From positions 372,001 through 436,000 of the forward strand of contig JAKASL010000001.1 in the NCBI GenBank assembly GCA_021819035.1: DNA of 64,000 nt, in the 5' to 3' direction. Under the pieces are notes generated by a model that saw nothing but the letters and a program-made list of their open reading frames with translations, was not told where the DNA came from and did not search any database. The translations under genes were made by a program, and so were the position numbers. Source of the DNA: an archaeon. GTDB taxonomy: Archaea; Thermoproteota; Nitrososphaeria; Nitrososphaerales; Gagatemarchaeaceae. This document shows, piece by piece, positions 53,024 through 60,198 of this stretch (its first letter is position 1; each line of letters opens with the position of its first letter).

Positions 53024-54316
53024 CTAAGGGAAGACGCCCAGCGTCCTGACCGCCTCTGCCACCCTTCCGACGCCCACTATCATGGCGCCGGTCCTCATGT
53101 CCACGTTGTGTTTCAGGCTCGCGGCATGCACGTCGCGGAAGGCTGAGGTGATCTTCTTCTCCAGCATGGAGTTGACCTCGTCCTCAGTCCAGTAGTTCCT
53201 CTCGAGATTCTGGACCCACTCTAGGTAGCTGACTATCACCCCTCCCGAGTTGGCCAGGATGTCAGGGATCATGAAGACGCCGTTGGCGTGCAGGATCTTG
53301 TCCGCCTCCGGGGTCGTCGGCCCGTTGGCGCACTCCGTGATTATCTTGGCCTTGACTCCCCTAGCGATATCGGGGAGGATGGAGTTCTCGAGGGCTGCAG
53401 GGCTCAGTATGTCCACGTCCATCTGCAGGAGCTCCTTGTCAGAGATCTCCTGGCTCCCGGGGAACCCGACGACCGAGCCGGTCTTCTCTTTGTGGGCTAC
53501 GAGCTTGGCGGCGTCCATGCCTGCCTTGCTCATGATCGCACCCTTGGAGTCGCTGGCCCCCCTCAGTTTGGGACCGTAGGTCTGGAGGATCTCGGCGAAG
53601 TTCGCCCCCGCATTGCCGAACCCCTGCACTGCGAAGGTGGCCTTCTTCAGGTCGACCTTGTTCACCTTGGCCGCTTCGACCGTGGTGTAGACAGCCCCGC
53701 GCCCGGTGGCCTTGTCTCTCCCGAGGGAACCCCCGAGGGAGATGGGCTTGCCTGTGATGACGGCGGGGGACATGAGCCCTACGATGGTGTTGTAGGTGTC
53801 GAGGATCCATGCCATCGTCTGAGAGTTGGTATAGACGTCCGGGGCCGGTATGTCCTTGTACGGCCCGATGATGGGGGTTATGGACGCCGCGAAGCGGCGG
53901 GTCATCCGCTCGTTCTCCCCTGCTGACATGTGCTTCGGGTCGCATATGATGCCCCCCTTGGCGCCGCCGTAGGGGATGTTGGCCACGCTTGTCTTCCACG
54001 TCATCCAAGCGGCCAGGGCTTTGACCTCGTCCAGGGTGACGCCTGGGTGGTATCTGATCCCCCCTTTGAAGGGACCGCGCGCGTCGTTGTACTGTACCCT
54101 GTACCCTGTGAACACCTTGGTGCTCCCGTCGTCCATCTTGACGGGGAGGGAGACTGTAAGCTGTCTCTTGGGGTGGGCAAGGATCTGGTGGATGCCTTCG
54201 TCCAGCTTGAGGTGCTCGGCAGCGATCCTCAGCTGCTCGAGGGCGTTCTCAAACGGGTTCGGTTTAACCTGTTGCTGTGTCTGCTGCAACTGTCTCACTT
54301 CGTATTTTTGGGCCAT
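53024..54316 (-). CDS. gdhA: Glutamate dehydrogenase
   Basis: A 430-residue hexameric-type GDH that interconverts glutamate and 2-oxoglutarate plus ammonia. PFKGGIRYHP (about 82-91) binds substrate, MTWKTSVANIPYGGAKGGI has the catalytic lysine (about 120), VQGFGNAGANFAE is the Rossmann dinucleotide site, and TTPEADKIL and PDILANSGGVIVSYLEW are conserved C-terminal segments. TTATATAG lies 26 nt before ATG 54316. The first 20 residues are Gln-rich and unstructured. Confidence 0.96.
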   Translation of the reverse strand: MAQKYEVRQLQQTQQQVKPNPFENALEQLRIAAEHLKLDEGIHQILAHPKRQLTVSLPVKMDDGSTKVFTGYRVQYNDARGPFKGGIRYHPGVTLDEVKALAAWMTWKTSVANIPYGGAKGGIICDPKHMSAGENERMTRRFAASITPIIGPYKDIPAPDVYTNSQTMAWILDTYNTIVGLMSPAVITGKPISLGGSLGRDKATGRGAVYTTVEAAKVNKVDLKKATFAVQGFGNAGANFAEILQTYGPKLRGASDSKGAIMSKAGMDAAKLVAHKEKTGSVVGFPGSQEISDKELLQMDVDILSPAALENSILPDIARGVKAKIITECANGPTTPEADKILHANGVFMIPDILANSGGVIVSYLEWVQNLERNYWTEDEVNSMLEKKITSAFRDVHAASLKHNVDMRTGAMIVGVGRVAEAVRTLGVFP

Positions 54317-54361
54317 AAATCGGCTCCTTTTAACATTCTATATAACAGGGGCCGACGTTTC

Positions 54362-55027
54362 TCAACGGAGGGAACGAGCCAGCTCGCGGACCTTGGACTC
54401 CCAGTCCCTCGCCTTCACCACGCTGCTGGCCACCAACACGCCGTCCACGCCGAGGCTCACAGCCCTTTCCACGTCCTCGCCTGTGACTATCCCCGCGCCG
54501 CAGAGTATCCCGCCCTTGAACCCCGCCCTGCGGACTGCCGTCACGGTCTCCTCTACGAGCTCTGGCCTCGCTCGGGAGACAGCGATCCCGCTCCCTATAA
54601 GCTCTGGCGGCTCGATGGCGACGAACTCTGGCCCTAGGAGCGCCAGCTCTGCGGCCTCCCCGCTCGTCTGCGCGCACAGGCAGACTTCGAGGCCGGCCTC
54701 CGCAAGCCTCGGGACAAGCTTCGTTAGCACTTCCTGCGGGACGCGCGCCTCGCTATGGTTGAGCAGTGTCCCGGACGCCCCCGCGGCCATCACCGCCGCT
54801 GGAACCACCGCTCCCGTGGTCTTGTCCCCTTCCTCCCATCCGACGGCCTGGCTGTATACCTTTGCGCCTGACTCCGAAGCGACCAGAGAGAGCATCGGCG
54901 TCGGGGGGACGGCGACCCCGGCGACGCCCAGCTCGTCTGAGACCTTCTTGACGGCCCGGGCGAGCTTCACCGCTCCGGCGCCAAGGACCTCGGTATAGTT
55001 CTTGCAGTTGACTATGATGGTCCCCAA
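54362..55027 (-). CDS. tpiA: Triosephosphate isomerase, archaeal type
   Basis: A 221-residue TIM, the short archaeal form. The catalytic lysine is in IIVNCKNY (residue 9), the histidine in LLNHSEAR (about 91), the glutamate in IEPPELIGSG (about 139), and the phosphate loop in LCGAGIVTG. TTG 55027 is the start, about 33 nt after a TTTTAGAC box. Together with the nearby aldolase and FBPase it completes the lower gluconeogenic segment. Confidence 0.95.
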   Translation of the reverse strand: MGTIIVNCKNYTEVLGAGAVKLARAVKKVSDELGVAGVAVPPTPMLSLVASESGAKVYSQAVGWEEGDKTTGAVVPAAVMAAGASGTLLNHSEARVPQEVLTKLVPRLAEAGLEVCLCAQTSGEAAELALLGPEFVAIEPPELIGSGIAVSRARPELVEETVTAVRRAGFKGGILCGAGIVTGEDVERAVSLGVDGVLVASSVVKARDWESKVRELARSLR

Positions 55028-55106
55028 GCCTGATCCTATGCACAGCCTCCGCTAGGTGTCTAAAAGGATGGCGTGGAGGAATCGCTCCGGCACAGGAAGG
55101 TTCTCG

Positions 55107-55199
55107 CTAGAACCCTTCGTCGTCCGAGTCCTCTTCCCAGCCGTCTTCATCCAAGTCGTCGTCCAGGTCCTCGTCGAGTTCCTGGTCCTCTTCGGACAT
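55107..55199 (-). CDS. 30-residue highly acidic protein
   Basis: ATG 55199 to TAG 55107 encodes 30 residues, of which over half are Asp or Glu (MSEEDQELDEDLDDDLDED, then GWEEDSDDEGF). It is preceded by a TTTAATAG TATA-like box (about 55224-55231) at proper spacing, so it is plausibly a separate leaderless transcript. No family is recognised. The box is shared with the divergent Sua5 gene. Confidence 0.5.
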   Translation of the reverse strand: MSEEDQELDEDLDDDLDEDGWEEDSDDEGF

Positions 55200-55223
55200 G
55201 TCGCCCCCGCGCTTTTAGTTCCA

Positions 55224-55233
55224 CTATTAAATG
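55224..55233. promoter_or_regulatory. Bidirectional TATA-like box between the acidic peptide and sua5
   Basis: CTATTAAATG read forward lies about 26 nt before the sua5 ATG at 55256. Read on the other strand (CATTTAATAG) it lies about 26 nt before ATG 55199. Both starts fit leaderless mRNAs. Confidence 0.5.
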
Positions 55234-55255
55234 TCACGGTGCCCCGGGGGACGCC

Positions 55256-55846
55256 ATGGTCGAGGTCCTGACGATGGACGGGAGGGCCATATCGAGGGCC
55301 GCGGAGACTGTGGTGCGGGGGGGACTGGTGGTCTACCCGACCGACACGGTCTACGGTCTCGGCTGCGACCCCTTCAACGAGGAGGCAGTCCGGAGGCTGT
55401 TCGCCGCCAAGGGGAGAGGTGCCAAGGCCGTCCCGGTCCTCTGCGGCTCCAGGGAGAAGGCGTCCGACCTGGTCGAGCTGGGGCCCAAGGGGGAGGAGCT
55501 GGCCAGGCGCCACTGGCCTGGGGCGCTTACCATAGTCGCGCCGCTGAAGATGAGGGTGCCGGACATGCTGAGCCAGGGGCCCACGCTCGGTGTCAGGGTC
55601 CCCAACCATCCACTCTGCCTCAAGCTTGTCGCCTCTTGCGGGGGCTGGCTGGCGGGGACGAGCGCCAACGTCTCGGGGGCGCCTTCCGCAAGGAGCGCTG
55701 GGGACGCGCTGAAGCAGCTAGGGGACACAGTGGACCTCATCTTGGACGGCGGGCCATCTGCAGGGACCGCGTCGACCGTCGTCAGCGTGGTGGGCGGAGC
55801 GGTCACAATCTTAAGAACCGGTCAAATCGGGGTCGAAACGAGCTGA
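55256..55846 (+). CDS. sua5: L-threonylcarbamoyladenylate synthase (Sua5/YrdC)
   Basis: A 196-residue YrdC-domain enzyme that makes threonylcarbamoyl-AMP, the donor for t6A37 in ANN-decoding tRNAs. VVYPTDTVYGLGCD is the N-terminal signature, HWPGALTIV and GVRVPNHPL are substrate-site segments, and GTSANVSG closes the pocket. It lacks the extra C-terminal Sua5 domain, so it is the short YrdC form. The open frame upstream of ATG 55256 is not used, judging from the promoter. Confidence 0.93.
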   Translation: MVEVLTMDGRAISRAAETVVRGGLVVYPTDTVYGLGCDPFNEEAVRRLFAAKGRGAKAVPVLCGSREKASDLVELGPKGEELARRHWPGALTIVAPLKMRVPDMLSQGPTLGVRVPNHPLCLKLVASCGGWLAGTSANVSGAPSARSAGDALKQLGDTVDLILDGGPSAGTASTVVSVVGGAVTILRTGQIGVETS

Positions 55847-55859
55847 GAGAAGGACGAAC

Positions 55860-56366
55860 CTGATAGTCACGTCAGCCAAGGGGCTCGAGGCGAGGGCCTC
55901 GGCCGAGTTCAAGGAGATAGCCCTTCTTTCAGGCATCAGGAAGCTGGTCATAGACAGGTCGGCTTACGACGGGGTCATAGAGGTGGACGTAGAGGACCCC
56001 AAGGCGCTCCTCGCATTCATCACGGACTACGTCCGTTCCGAGCCGTTCAGGGTGAGATACATCCTGAGGATAATCCCCATCGGCCGCGTGGTGGACACCA
56101 AGCTGGACGAGATTGTGAAAGCGGTGAAAGACCTCTCGGAGGCCATAGGCCCCGGCGAGACATTCAGGATAACCATAGAGGCGAGGGACTCGCCTTACTC
56201 CGACAAGCAGCTCATCGATTCTCTGGCAGACGCCATCGACAGGAATGTCGACCTCGACTCCCCGGACAAGGTAGTCCTACTGGAGATTTTCGGGGAGTAC
56301 GCGGGTGTGTCTGTCATTTCACCGAGCGAGATAGTGAGCATCCAGAAGCTCAAGCGCGCGGCCTAG
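55860..56366 (+). CDS. THUMP-domain (Tan1-like) protein with apparent CTG start
   Basis: A protein of about 168 residues ending with an RNA-binding THUMP domain (VDLDSPDKVVLLEIFGEYAG, about 125-150). Tan1/THUMPD1 proteins present tRNA to the ac4C acetyltransferase. Family-like sequence begins right at LIVTSAKGLEARASAEF, but no ATG, GTG or TTG lies in frame between the sua5 stop (55846) and GTG 55983, so CTG 55860 is proposed, with a purine-rich GAGAGAAGGA about 5-14 nt upstream. Starting at GTG 55983 would remove the first strand. It overlaps the 3' end of Cgi121 by 4 nt. Confidence 0.75.
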   Translation: MIVTSAKGLEARASAEFKEIALLSGIRKLVIDRSAYDGVIEVDVEDPKALLAFITDYVRSEPFRVRYILRIIPIGRVVDTKLDEIVKAVKDLSEAIGPGETFRITIEARDSPYSDKQLIDSLADAIDRNVDLDSPDKVVLLEIFGEYAGVSVISPSEIVSIQKLKRAA

Positions 56367-56800
56367 GACCTGTCGGCTCCGAGGAGAGCTGCCTCTTCGA
56401 TCCTTGCGAGCTCGGAGCGCGAAAGCCGCTTCCTTGGTAGCCCGACCCCTTTGAAGCCGGAGGGTAAGCTGGGGGTGGCGTGTCCTGCCACGATAGCGAG
56501 GAACTTCCCACCCCTAGTCGCCCCCTCCGACTCGATGGCCCTCGAGATCTGGGTCGTCCGCGCGAACCTCAGCAGCAGGTCGATCTCCGGCTTCTTGGCC
56601 AGTAGGCCCCCTGACTCCATCGCCTGCAAGGTCTGCGCGGCGAGCATCTCCGCCAGGAACTCGTTCTTGACCGACCCCGCCCTCAGCGTCTGGACCACTG
56701 CCTCTGGGTTCGCGCGGGCCAGGGCGCCCTTCGCTTCGCCCGGGTCCATTCCCTCGCAGAGGTATGCTCGCGCAGTCACCCTCCGCATCTCATCCACCAT
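56363..56800 (-). CDS. cgi121: KEOPS complex subunit Cgi121
   Basis: A 145-residue Cgi121-fold protein. The diagnostic KPEIDLLLRFARTTQISRAI (about 68-87) ends in the TxQI segment seen in family members, followed by RGGKFLAIVAG. In KEOPS, Cgi121 binds the tRNA 3' end and activates Bud32, and the complex transfers threonylcarbamoyl from Sua5 product to tRNA. ATG 56800 overlaps the upstream gene by 11 nt, and ATG 56788, just after that stop, is an alternative. It is last in a four-gene operon. Confidence 0.85.
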   Translation of the reverse strand: MVDEMRRVTARAYLCEGMDPGEAKGALARANPEAVVQTLRAGSVKNEFLAEMLAAQTLQAMESGGLLAKKPEIDLLLRFARTTQISRAIESEGATRGGKFLAIVAGHATPSLPSGFKGVGLPRKRLSRSELARIEEAALLGADRS

Positions 56801-57047
56801 GCGAGAACGGCAGGAGAGCGACCTTGGCCCCGTCCGTTATGCGGACTCCCCTTCCGGCAGGGACGAAAGCCTCGCCGTCTTCGACCATGACCAACGTGTT
56901 GTATATGCTGAACCCGGGCTCTCTGAGCCCTGTCATCGCCCTCACCCGGTCTACAAGGTCTGACGCGTCAAGCTCCTTGTCTTGTAGGGTGAAGTCCCTC
57001 GCACCGACGACCGTGCCTATGTGGCCCAGGCACGTAACCCGAATCAT
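56790..57047 (-). CDS. MoaD/ThiS-type ubiquitin-like protein ending in Gly-Gly
   Basis: An 85-residue beta-grasp protein: strand IRVTCLGHIGTVVGA, central helix LDASDLVDRVRAMTG, and C-terminal LLPFSHGG. The final Gly-Gly is what E1-like enzymes adenylate, for sulfur transfer (MoaD, ThiS) or conjugation to proteins (SAMP). No E1, MoaE or Mo-cofactor gene is adjacent. It lies between a ParB-like gene and cgi121 with overlaps on both sides (4 and 11 nt). Confidence 0.78.
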   Translation of the reverse strand: MIRVTCLGHIGTVVGARDFTLQDKELDASDLVDRVRAMTGLREPGFSIYNTLVMVEDGEAFVPAGRGVRITDGAKVALLPFSHGG

Positions 57048-57862
57048 CCCTGGTCTAGGAAGAGCAGCCTTTCCTTATACCTTCTCCCCTCGTAAGTGGA
57101 CCCGGGGGGGAACAGACGCCCCTTCTCTCCATTCAGCCGGAGCCTGAGCGCCTCGCCGCCTGCGGCCCCGAGCGCTTCGATGGGGAGCCTTACGGAGACC
57201 GGCCTTGGGTCTACCATGTGCATGGACGTCTTGCAGGGGAGGAGCTTCCCTGACCTGGCGGCTGCGACCACGTCGTCCTTCAACAGCTTCCTGGGGAGGA
57301 GGACGAACTTCCTGCGCTCCTGCAGCTCTATGTCTATGTCGTCCTCGGGGACGAACCGCCTTTCCCAACCGAGCCGCTCGGAAATCTGGTCGAACGACGC
57401 GATGACCGCTCTGACCTCTTCCAGAGGTGGCCTGCCTACCAGGTAGGCTGCGTCGCTCGTCAGCATGGCCAAAGCTGTCTCCCTCCGCTCCAGGGCCGAG
57501 AACGCCTCGGCCAGAGTGGTCCTTCGCGCGCTAGGCAATGACCCCAGGACATCGTCCACGCCGTCGCTCTGCCTCGGTTTGTAGACCCTGGCCCACCTCC
57601 CCAGTGCTATGGACCGCGAACTGTAATCGACGGCGCAGCAGACAGCGTTCTCGATCTTGAGTTCCTGAAACGCAGCCAGCCTGTGCATACCATCCAGGAC
57701 GGTCGCCGACTCCCTGTCGATTATGATGGGGTCCTTCTGGACGCCGTCGCGCGTGATCTCCTGTGCGAGCTCCTTGACGTGCCTAGGGATGGTGTCTTCA
57801 TGGGGGCGGAGCGAACTCACAGGCCTGACCCCTAGGGTGAAGCCCGCCGTCGCCAGGGCCAA
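57044..57862 (-). CDS. ParB/Srx-superfamily protein (possible SerK-like kinase)
   Basis: A 272-residue protein. The N-terminal ParB-like fold has RPHEDTIPRHVKEL, KDPIIIDRESATVLDGMHRLAAF (DGxHR motif about 57-61). Relatives include ParB CTPases and the archaeal free-serine kinase SerK, which uses ADP. The absence of a DNA-binding HTH favours a small-molecule kinase over plasmid partitioning, but this is inference. TTG 57862 starts 4 nt after the eS17 stop, and the stop overlaps the next gene. Confidence 0.7.
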   Translation of the reverse strand: MALATAGFTLGVRPVSSLRPHEDTIPRHVKELAQEITRDGVQKDPIIIDRESATVLDGMHRLAAFQELKIENAVCCAVDYSSRSIALGRWARVYKPRQSDGVDDVLGSLPSARRTTLAEAFSALERRETALAMLTSDAAYLVGRPPLEEVRAVIASFDQISERLGWERRFVPEDDIDIELQERRKFVLLPRKLLKDDVVAAARSGKLLPCKTSMHMVDPRPVSVRLPIEALGAAGGEALRLRLNGEKGRLFPPGSTYEGRRYKERLLFLDQG

Positions 57863-57866
57863 GGCT

Positions 57867-58079
57867 CTACACCGGCGGCTCTTCGACGGCCGGGCCCTCG
57901 GCCTCTTCCGACTCGGCTTCCTTCTTCTTCGTGATGTATCCGGCTATGCGGTTCCTGAGCTGCTTGGATGGGATGACCGCCAGAACTTCGAGCGACTTCT
58001 TGTTCTCTTCGAAGTCGTTACCGAAGGCCTCGGGATGCCGCTGCAAAATCTCTTCCGACAGCCTACGAGTCCTATCCAA
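57867..58079 (-). CDS. rps17e: Ribosomal protein eS17
   Basis: A 70-residue eS17 of the small ribosomal subunit. The pattern RRLSEEILQRHPEAF, NDFEENKKSLE and KQLRNRIAGYIT matches the archaeal family. An acidic tail (about 55-70) extends past the usual end. TTG 58079 follows a GGTTAATG box. It is the promoter-proximal gene of the eS17-ParB-Ubl-Cgi121 operon. Confidence 0.93.
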   Translation of the reverse strand: MDRTRRLSEEILQRHPEAFGNDFEENKKSLEVLAVIPSKQLRNRIAGYITKKKEAESEEAEGPAVEEPPV

Positions 58080-58108
58080 CTTCCGTCAAGCCCGACAGAT
58101 TGGCATCA

Positions 58109-58846
58109 TTAACCTTTCGAGTCGGCCCCCAGGTAGCGCAGGGCGTTACTGGAGGTAAGAGAGATCGCCTCCAGGGGGGACATTCCCCAGATCTCCGCAA
58201 GCTTGAAGGCGACAGAGGGGACGAGCGCGGGCCCGTGAACCCTCCCCAGGGGGGCGTATGCCACGGGGGAGTCGGATTCGACAAGGGTGAGCGCGGGGTC
58301 GCACCTCCGGGCCAGGCGCTGGAGCTTCTTCGAGTAGAGGAGGGCCGGGCTGAATGAGACGAAGTATCCTCTCTGAAGGACCGCGGGGAGAGCATCCTCC
58401 GCCTCGAGCCAGTGCACGAGCAGAGGGCCGGTCTTGAACGACCCGAGCACCTCCATGACCTGGGCTTCGGCCCCTCTCGAGTGGACGTGTACGGGGACCT
58501 TCGCGCCCTCCGCGGCCTGCAGCTGGTACCTGAACGCGTTCAGCTGGGCGCTCCCTTGTCCGGTGGGGGAGTAGGAAGGGTCCAGGCCGACCTCCCCCAG
58601 CCCCCTGGCCAGGTCCAACATCGGAGCGATCCATGAAAGGTCCTTGTCGTTCTCCGCCTCTGAGGGATGGAGCCCCACGAAGGGATAGACGGTCCCGGGG
58701 TAGGCTGCAGAGGCGGCGACCACCCTCTCAGAGGTCTTGCGGTCGACCCCGCAGGCCACGAGGACAGCCTCGGAGCTGACGCTCCTGGCTACCCCCGAGA
58801 CATACTCCGGGGGGTCAAGGTGCATGTGGGAATCGACGAAACGCAC
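58109..58846 (-). CDS. tatD: TatD-family metal-dependent hydrolase
   Basis: A 245-residue TIM-barrel nuclease. Metal ligands appear in DSHMHLD (5-11), GEVGLD (about 86), HVHSRG (about 120), LLVHW (about 143) and ESDSP (about 190). TatD enzymes have 3'-5' exonuclease or deoxyribonuclease activity in DNA repair or turnover. GTG 58846 lies 26 nt after a GAAATACA box. Confidence 0.9.
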   Translation of the reverse strand: MRFVDSHMHLDPPEYVSGVARSVSSEAVLVACGVDRKTSERVVAASAAYPGTVYPFVGLHPSEAENDKDLSWIAPMLDLARGLGEVGLDPSYSPTGQGSAQLNAFRYQLQAAEGAKVPVHVHSRGAEAQVMEVLGSFKTGPLLVHWLEAEDALPAVLQRGYFVSFSPALLYSKKLQRLARRCDPALTLVESDSPVAYAPLGRVHGPALVPSVAFKLAEIWGMSPLEAISLTSSNALRYLGADSKG

Positions 58847-59047
58847 GTCCTGCCTTGGCCAGAGATGTATTTCAGGTCACTCCATACCACAAAGTCCCAA
58901 ACACGGACGCGGTAAGTGCAGACCCTAGTTTTCTCACCTCTTTCCAAAATAGGGGTGGACTTGGGCGTTTCCTGGCCCAAAAGGGCCAGCAGAAGGGGTG
59001 AAATCAGCCAAAAGTTTTTTAACACATCGCGACTACTTCAAAGGCGA
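58847..59047. other. Divergent intergenic region between tatD and the histone
   Basis: Contains the tatD promoter (about 58868-58876), an inverted repeat CTGGCCC-AAAA-GGGCCAG (58972-58989) and the histone TATA-like GTTTTTTAAC (about 59014-59022), which is centred 26-30 nt before ATG 59048. The repeat is 25 nt upstream of the TATA box and could be a regulator site or a hairpin. Confidence 0.45.
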
Positions 59048-59275
59048 ATGTCCAGTTCGGAGTTCGGCCTCGCAGCAGTCTACAGGGTGATAAAGAAGGC
59101 GGGGGCTGAGAGGGTAGGGGATGACGCAGCCATCGAGCTCAGGTCCGAGCTCGAGGCACTTGGGATCCAGATATCCAGGCGGGCGGTGGCTCTGGCTGCC
59201 CACGCGGGGAGGAAGACGGTAAAGCCAGCAGACATCAAGCTGGCCGCCGAAGAGATACTGAAACCCAGCATATAG
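59048..59275 (+). CDS. Archaeal histone
   Basis: A 75-residue histone-fold protein: helix 1 LAAVYRVIKKAG, loop GAERVGDD, long central helix AAIELRSELEALGIQISRRAVALAAHAG, second DNA loop GRKTVKPADI and helix 3 KLAAEEIL. It wraps DNA into tetramers or longer fibres. No tails. The transcript is probably leaderless and abundant given the strong TATA box. tRNA-Glu follows. Confidence 0.93.
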   Translation: MSSSEFGLAAVYRVIKKAGAERVGDDAAIELRSELEALGIQISRRAVALAAHAGRKTVKPADIKLAAEEILKPSI

Positions 59276-59353
59276 CGGGAGCCGCGGCGTCCCCTGAAAA
59301 CATCGGGTTTGCGCCAGCAACCGCTATATCCGCACCCCGGGAAGGCACGCCGG

Positions 59354-59428
59354 GCCCCGGTGGTGTAGCCCGGTCAAGCATGTTAGCCTCTCGAGCTAGC
59401 GACGCGAGTTCAAATCTCGCCCGGGGCA
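59354..59428 (+). tRNA. tRNA-Glu(CTC)
   Basis: 75-nt cloverleaf: acceptor GCCCCGG/CCGGGGC, discriminator A, anticodon arm TTAGC-CTCTCGA-GCTAG (anticodon CTC), T-arm GCGAG-TTCAAAT-CTCGC. A GCTATATCC box (about 59321-59329) lies 26-30 nt upstream. No intron seen. Confidence 0.93.
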
Positions 59429-60198
59429 TTAAACCTACACACTCTCTTTAGCTAACTTAGAAGGAGAGAATCCATCACCCTCCGCGACCGGAGCTTTGCC
59501 GTGGGACCCCCAGGTCTGCATCAAGCGGGCCGATCTTCATGACCGATCCGACCGCCAATTCGTATGTGTGACGGCTTGACCTGCAGCCGGATTTCTAGCC
59601 CTCACGATTCTGTTCTGTTGCCGGCACAAAGCGGCTAACACCTGGGAATGACTAGGCTAACCTGGGTTGACGGGAGACGCGTGATGCGCGAGGCAGAGTG
59701 AAGGCGGGTCGGCCGATTTCTCAGACACACCCGTTGGGGTCGGAACCTTTCTGCATCCGTTTCATACACTGCCGTGCTCAGAGGGCTCCAGCTGCGCGCC
59801 GCGGGGCCACGGTTGCACCGGGCGATTCCGAGTCTGTCCCCGCTCCCTAGAACCAACCTGGCGCGCCCTGACGAGCCAGACCACGCCACTGCGGCAAAGC
59901 GCCGTCGCGAAATTACGTCATATGTGGTCAACGACCCAGGCGGCGAAAGTCGCGTCCCTCGGCCGGCAAAGTCGCCATCGAGCGCCGCCATCGCAGGCTG
60001 TGTCTGAACGCTCATCCCCATGGTCGGTCCCCGTGCGCTTCATGGGAGTCCCGAAATGCGGGTTTACTGGTTTCAGGAAAACCGCCTCTTATATTTTGGG
60101 TGCGCCACAGCGAGCAAGATGCTCGGGGGGAGCCGTCGTGCTGTCTCTTGCGTAACAGGGCCACAAGCGAGCGCGGCTTGGGTCTGCCCGCGAAGGCC
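59429..60198. other. 770-nt region without a recognised gene
   Basis: Short open frames exist on both strands, none with promoter spacing or family features. A TTATATTTT box at about 60088-60096 predicts a transcript from about 60117 for the surface protein, with a leader of about 80 nt that contains a 29-codon frame at ATG 60119. Confidence 0.4.

Noticed and set aside
57044-57862. Chromosome-partitioning ParB
   Set aside because: It has the ParB/Srx fold motif but no helix-turn-helix, no parA neighbour and no parS-like sites; an enzyme of the SerK type is at least as likely.
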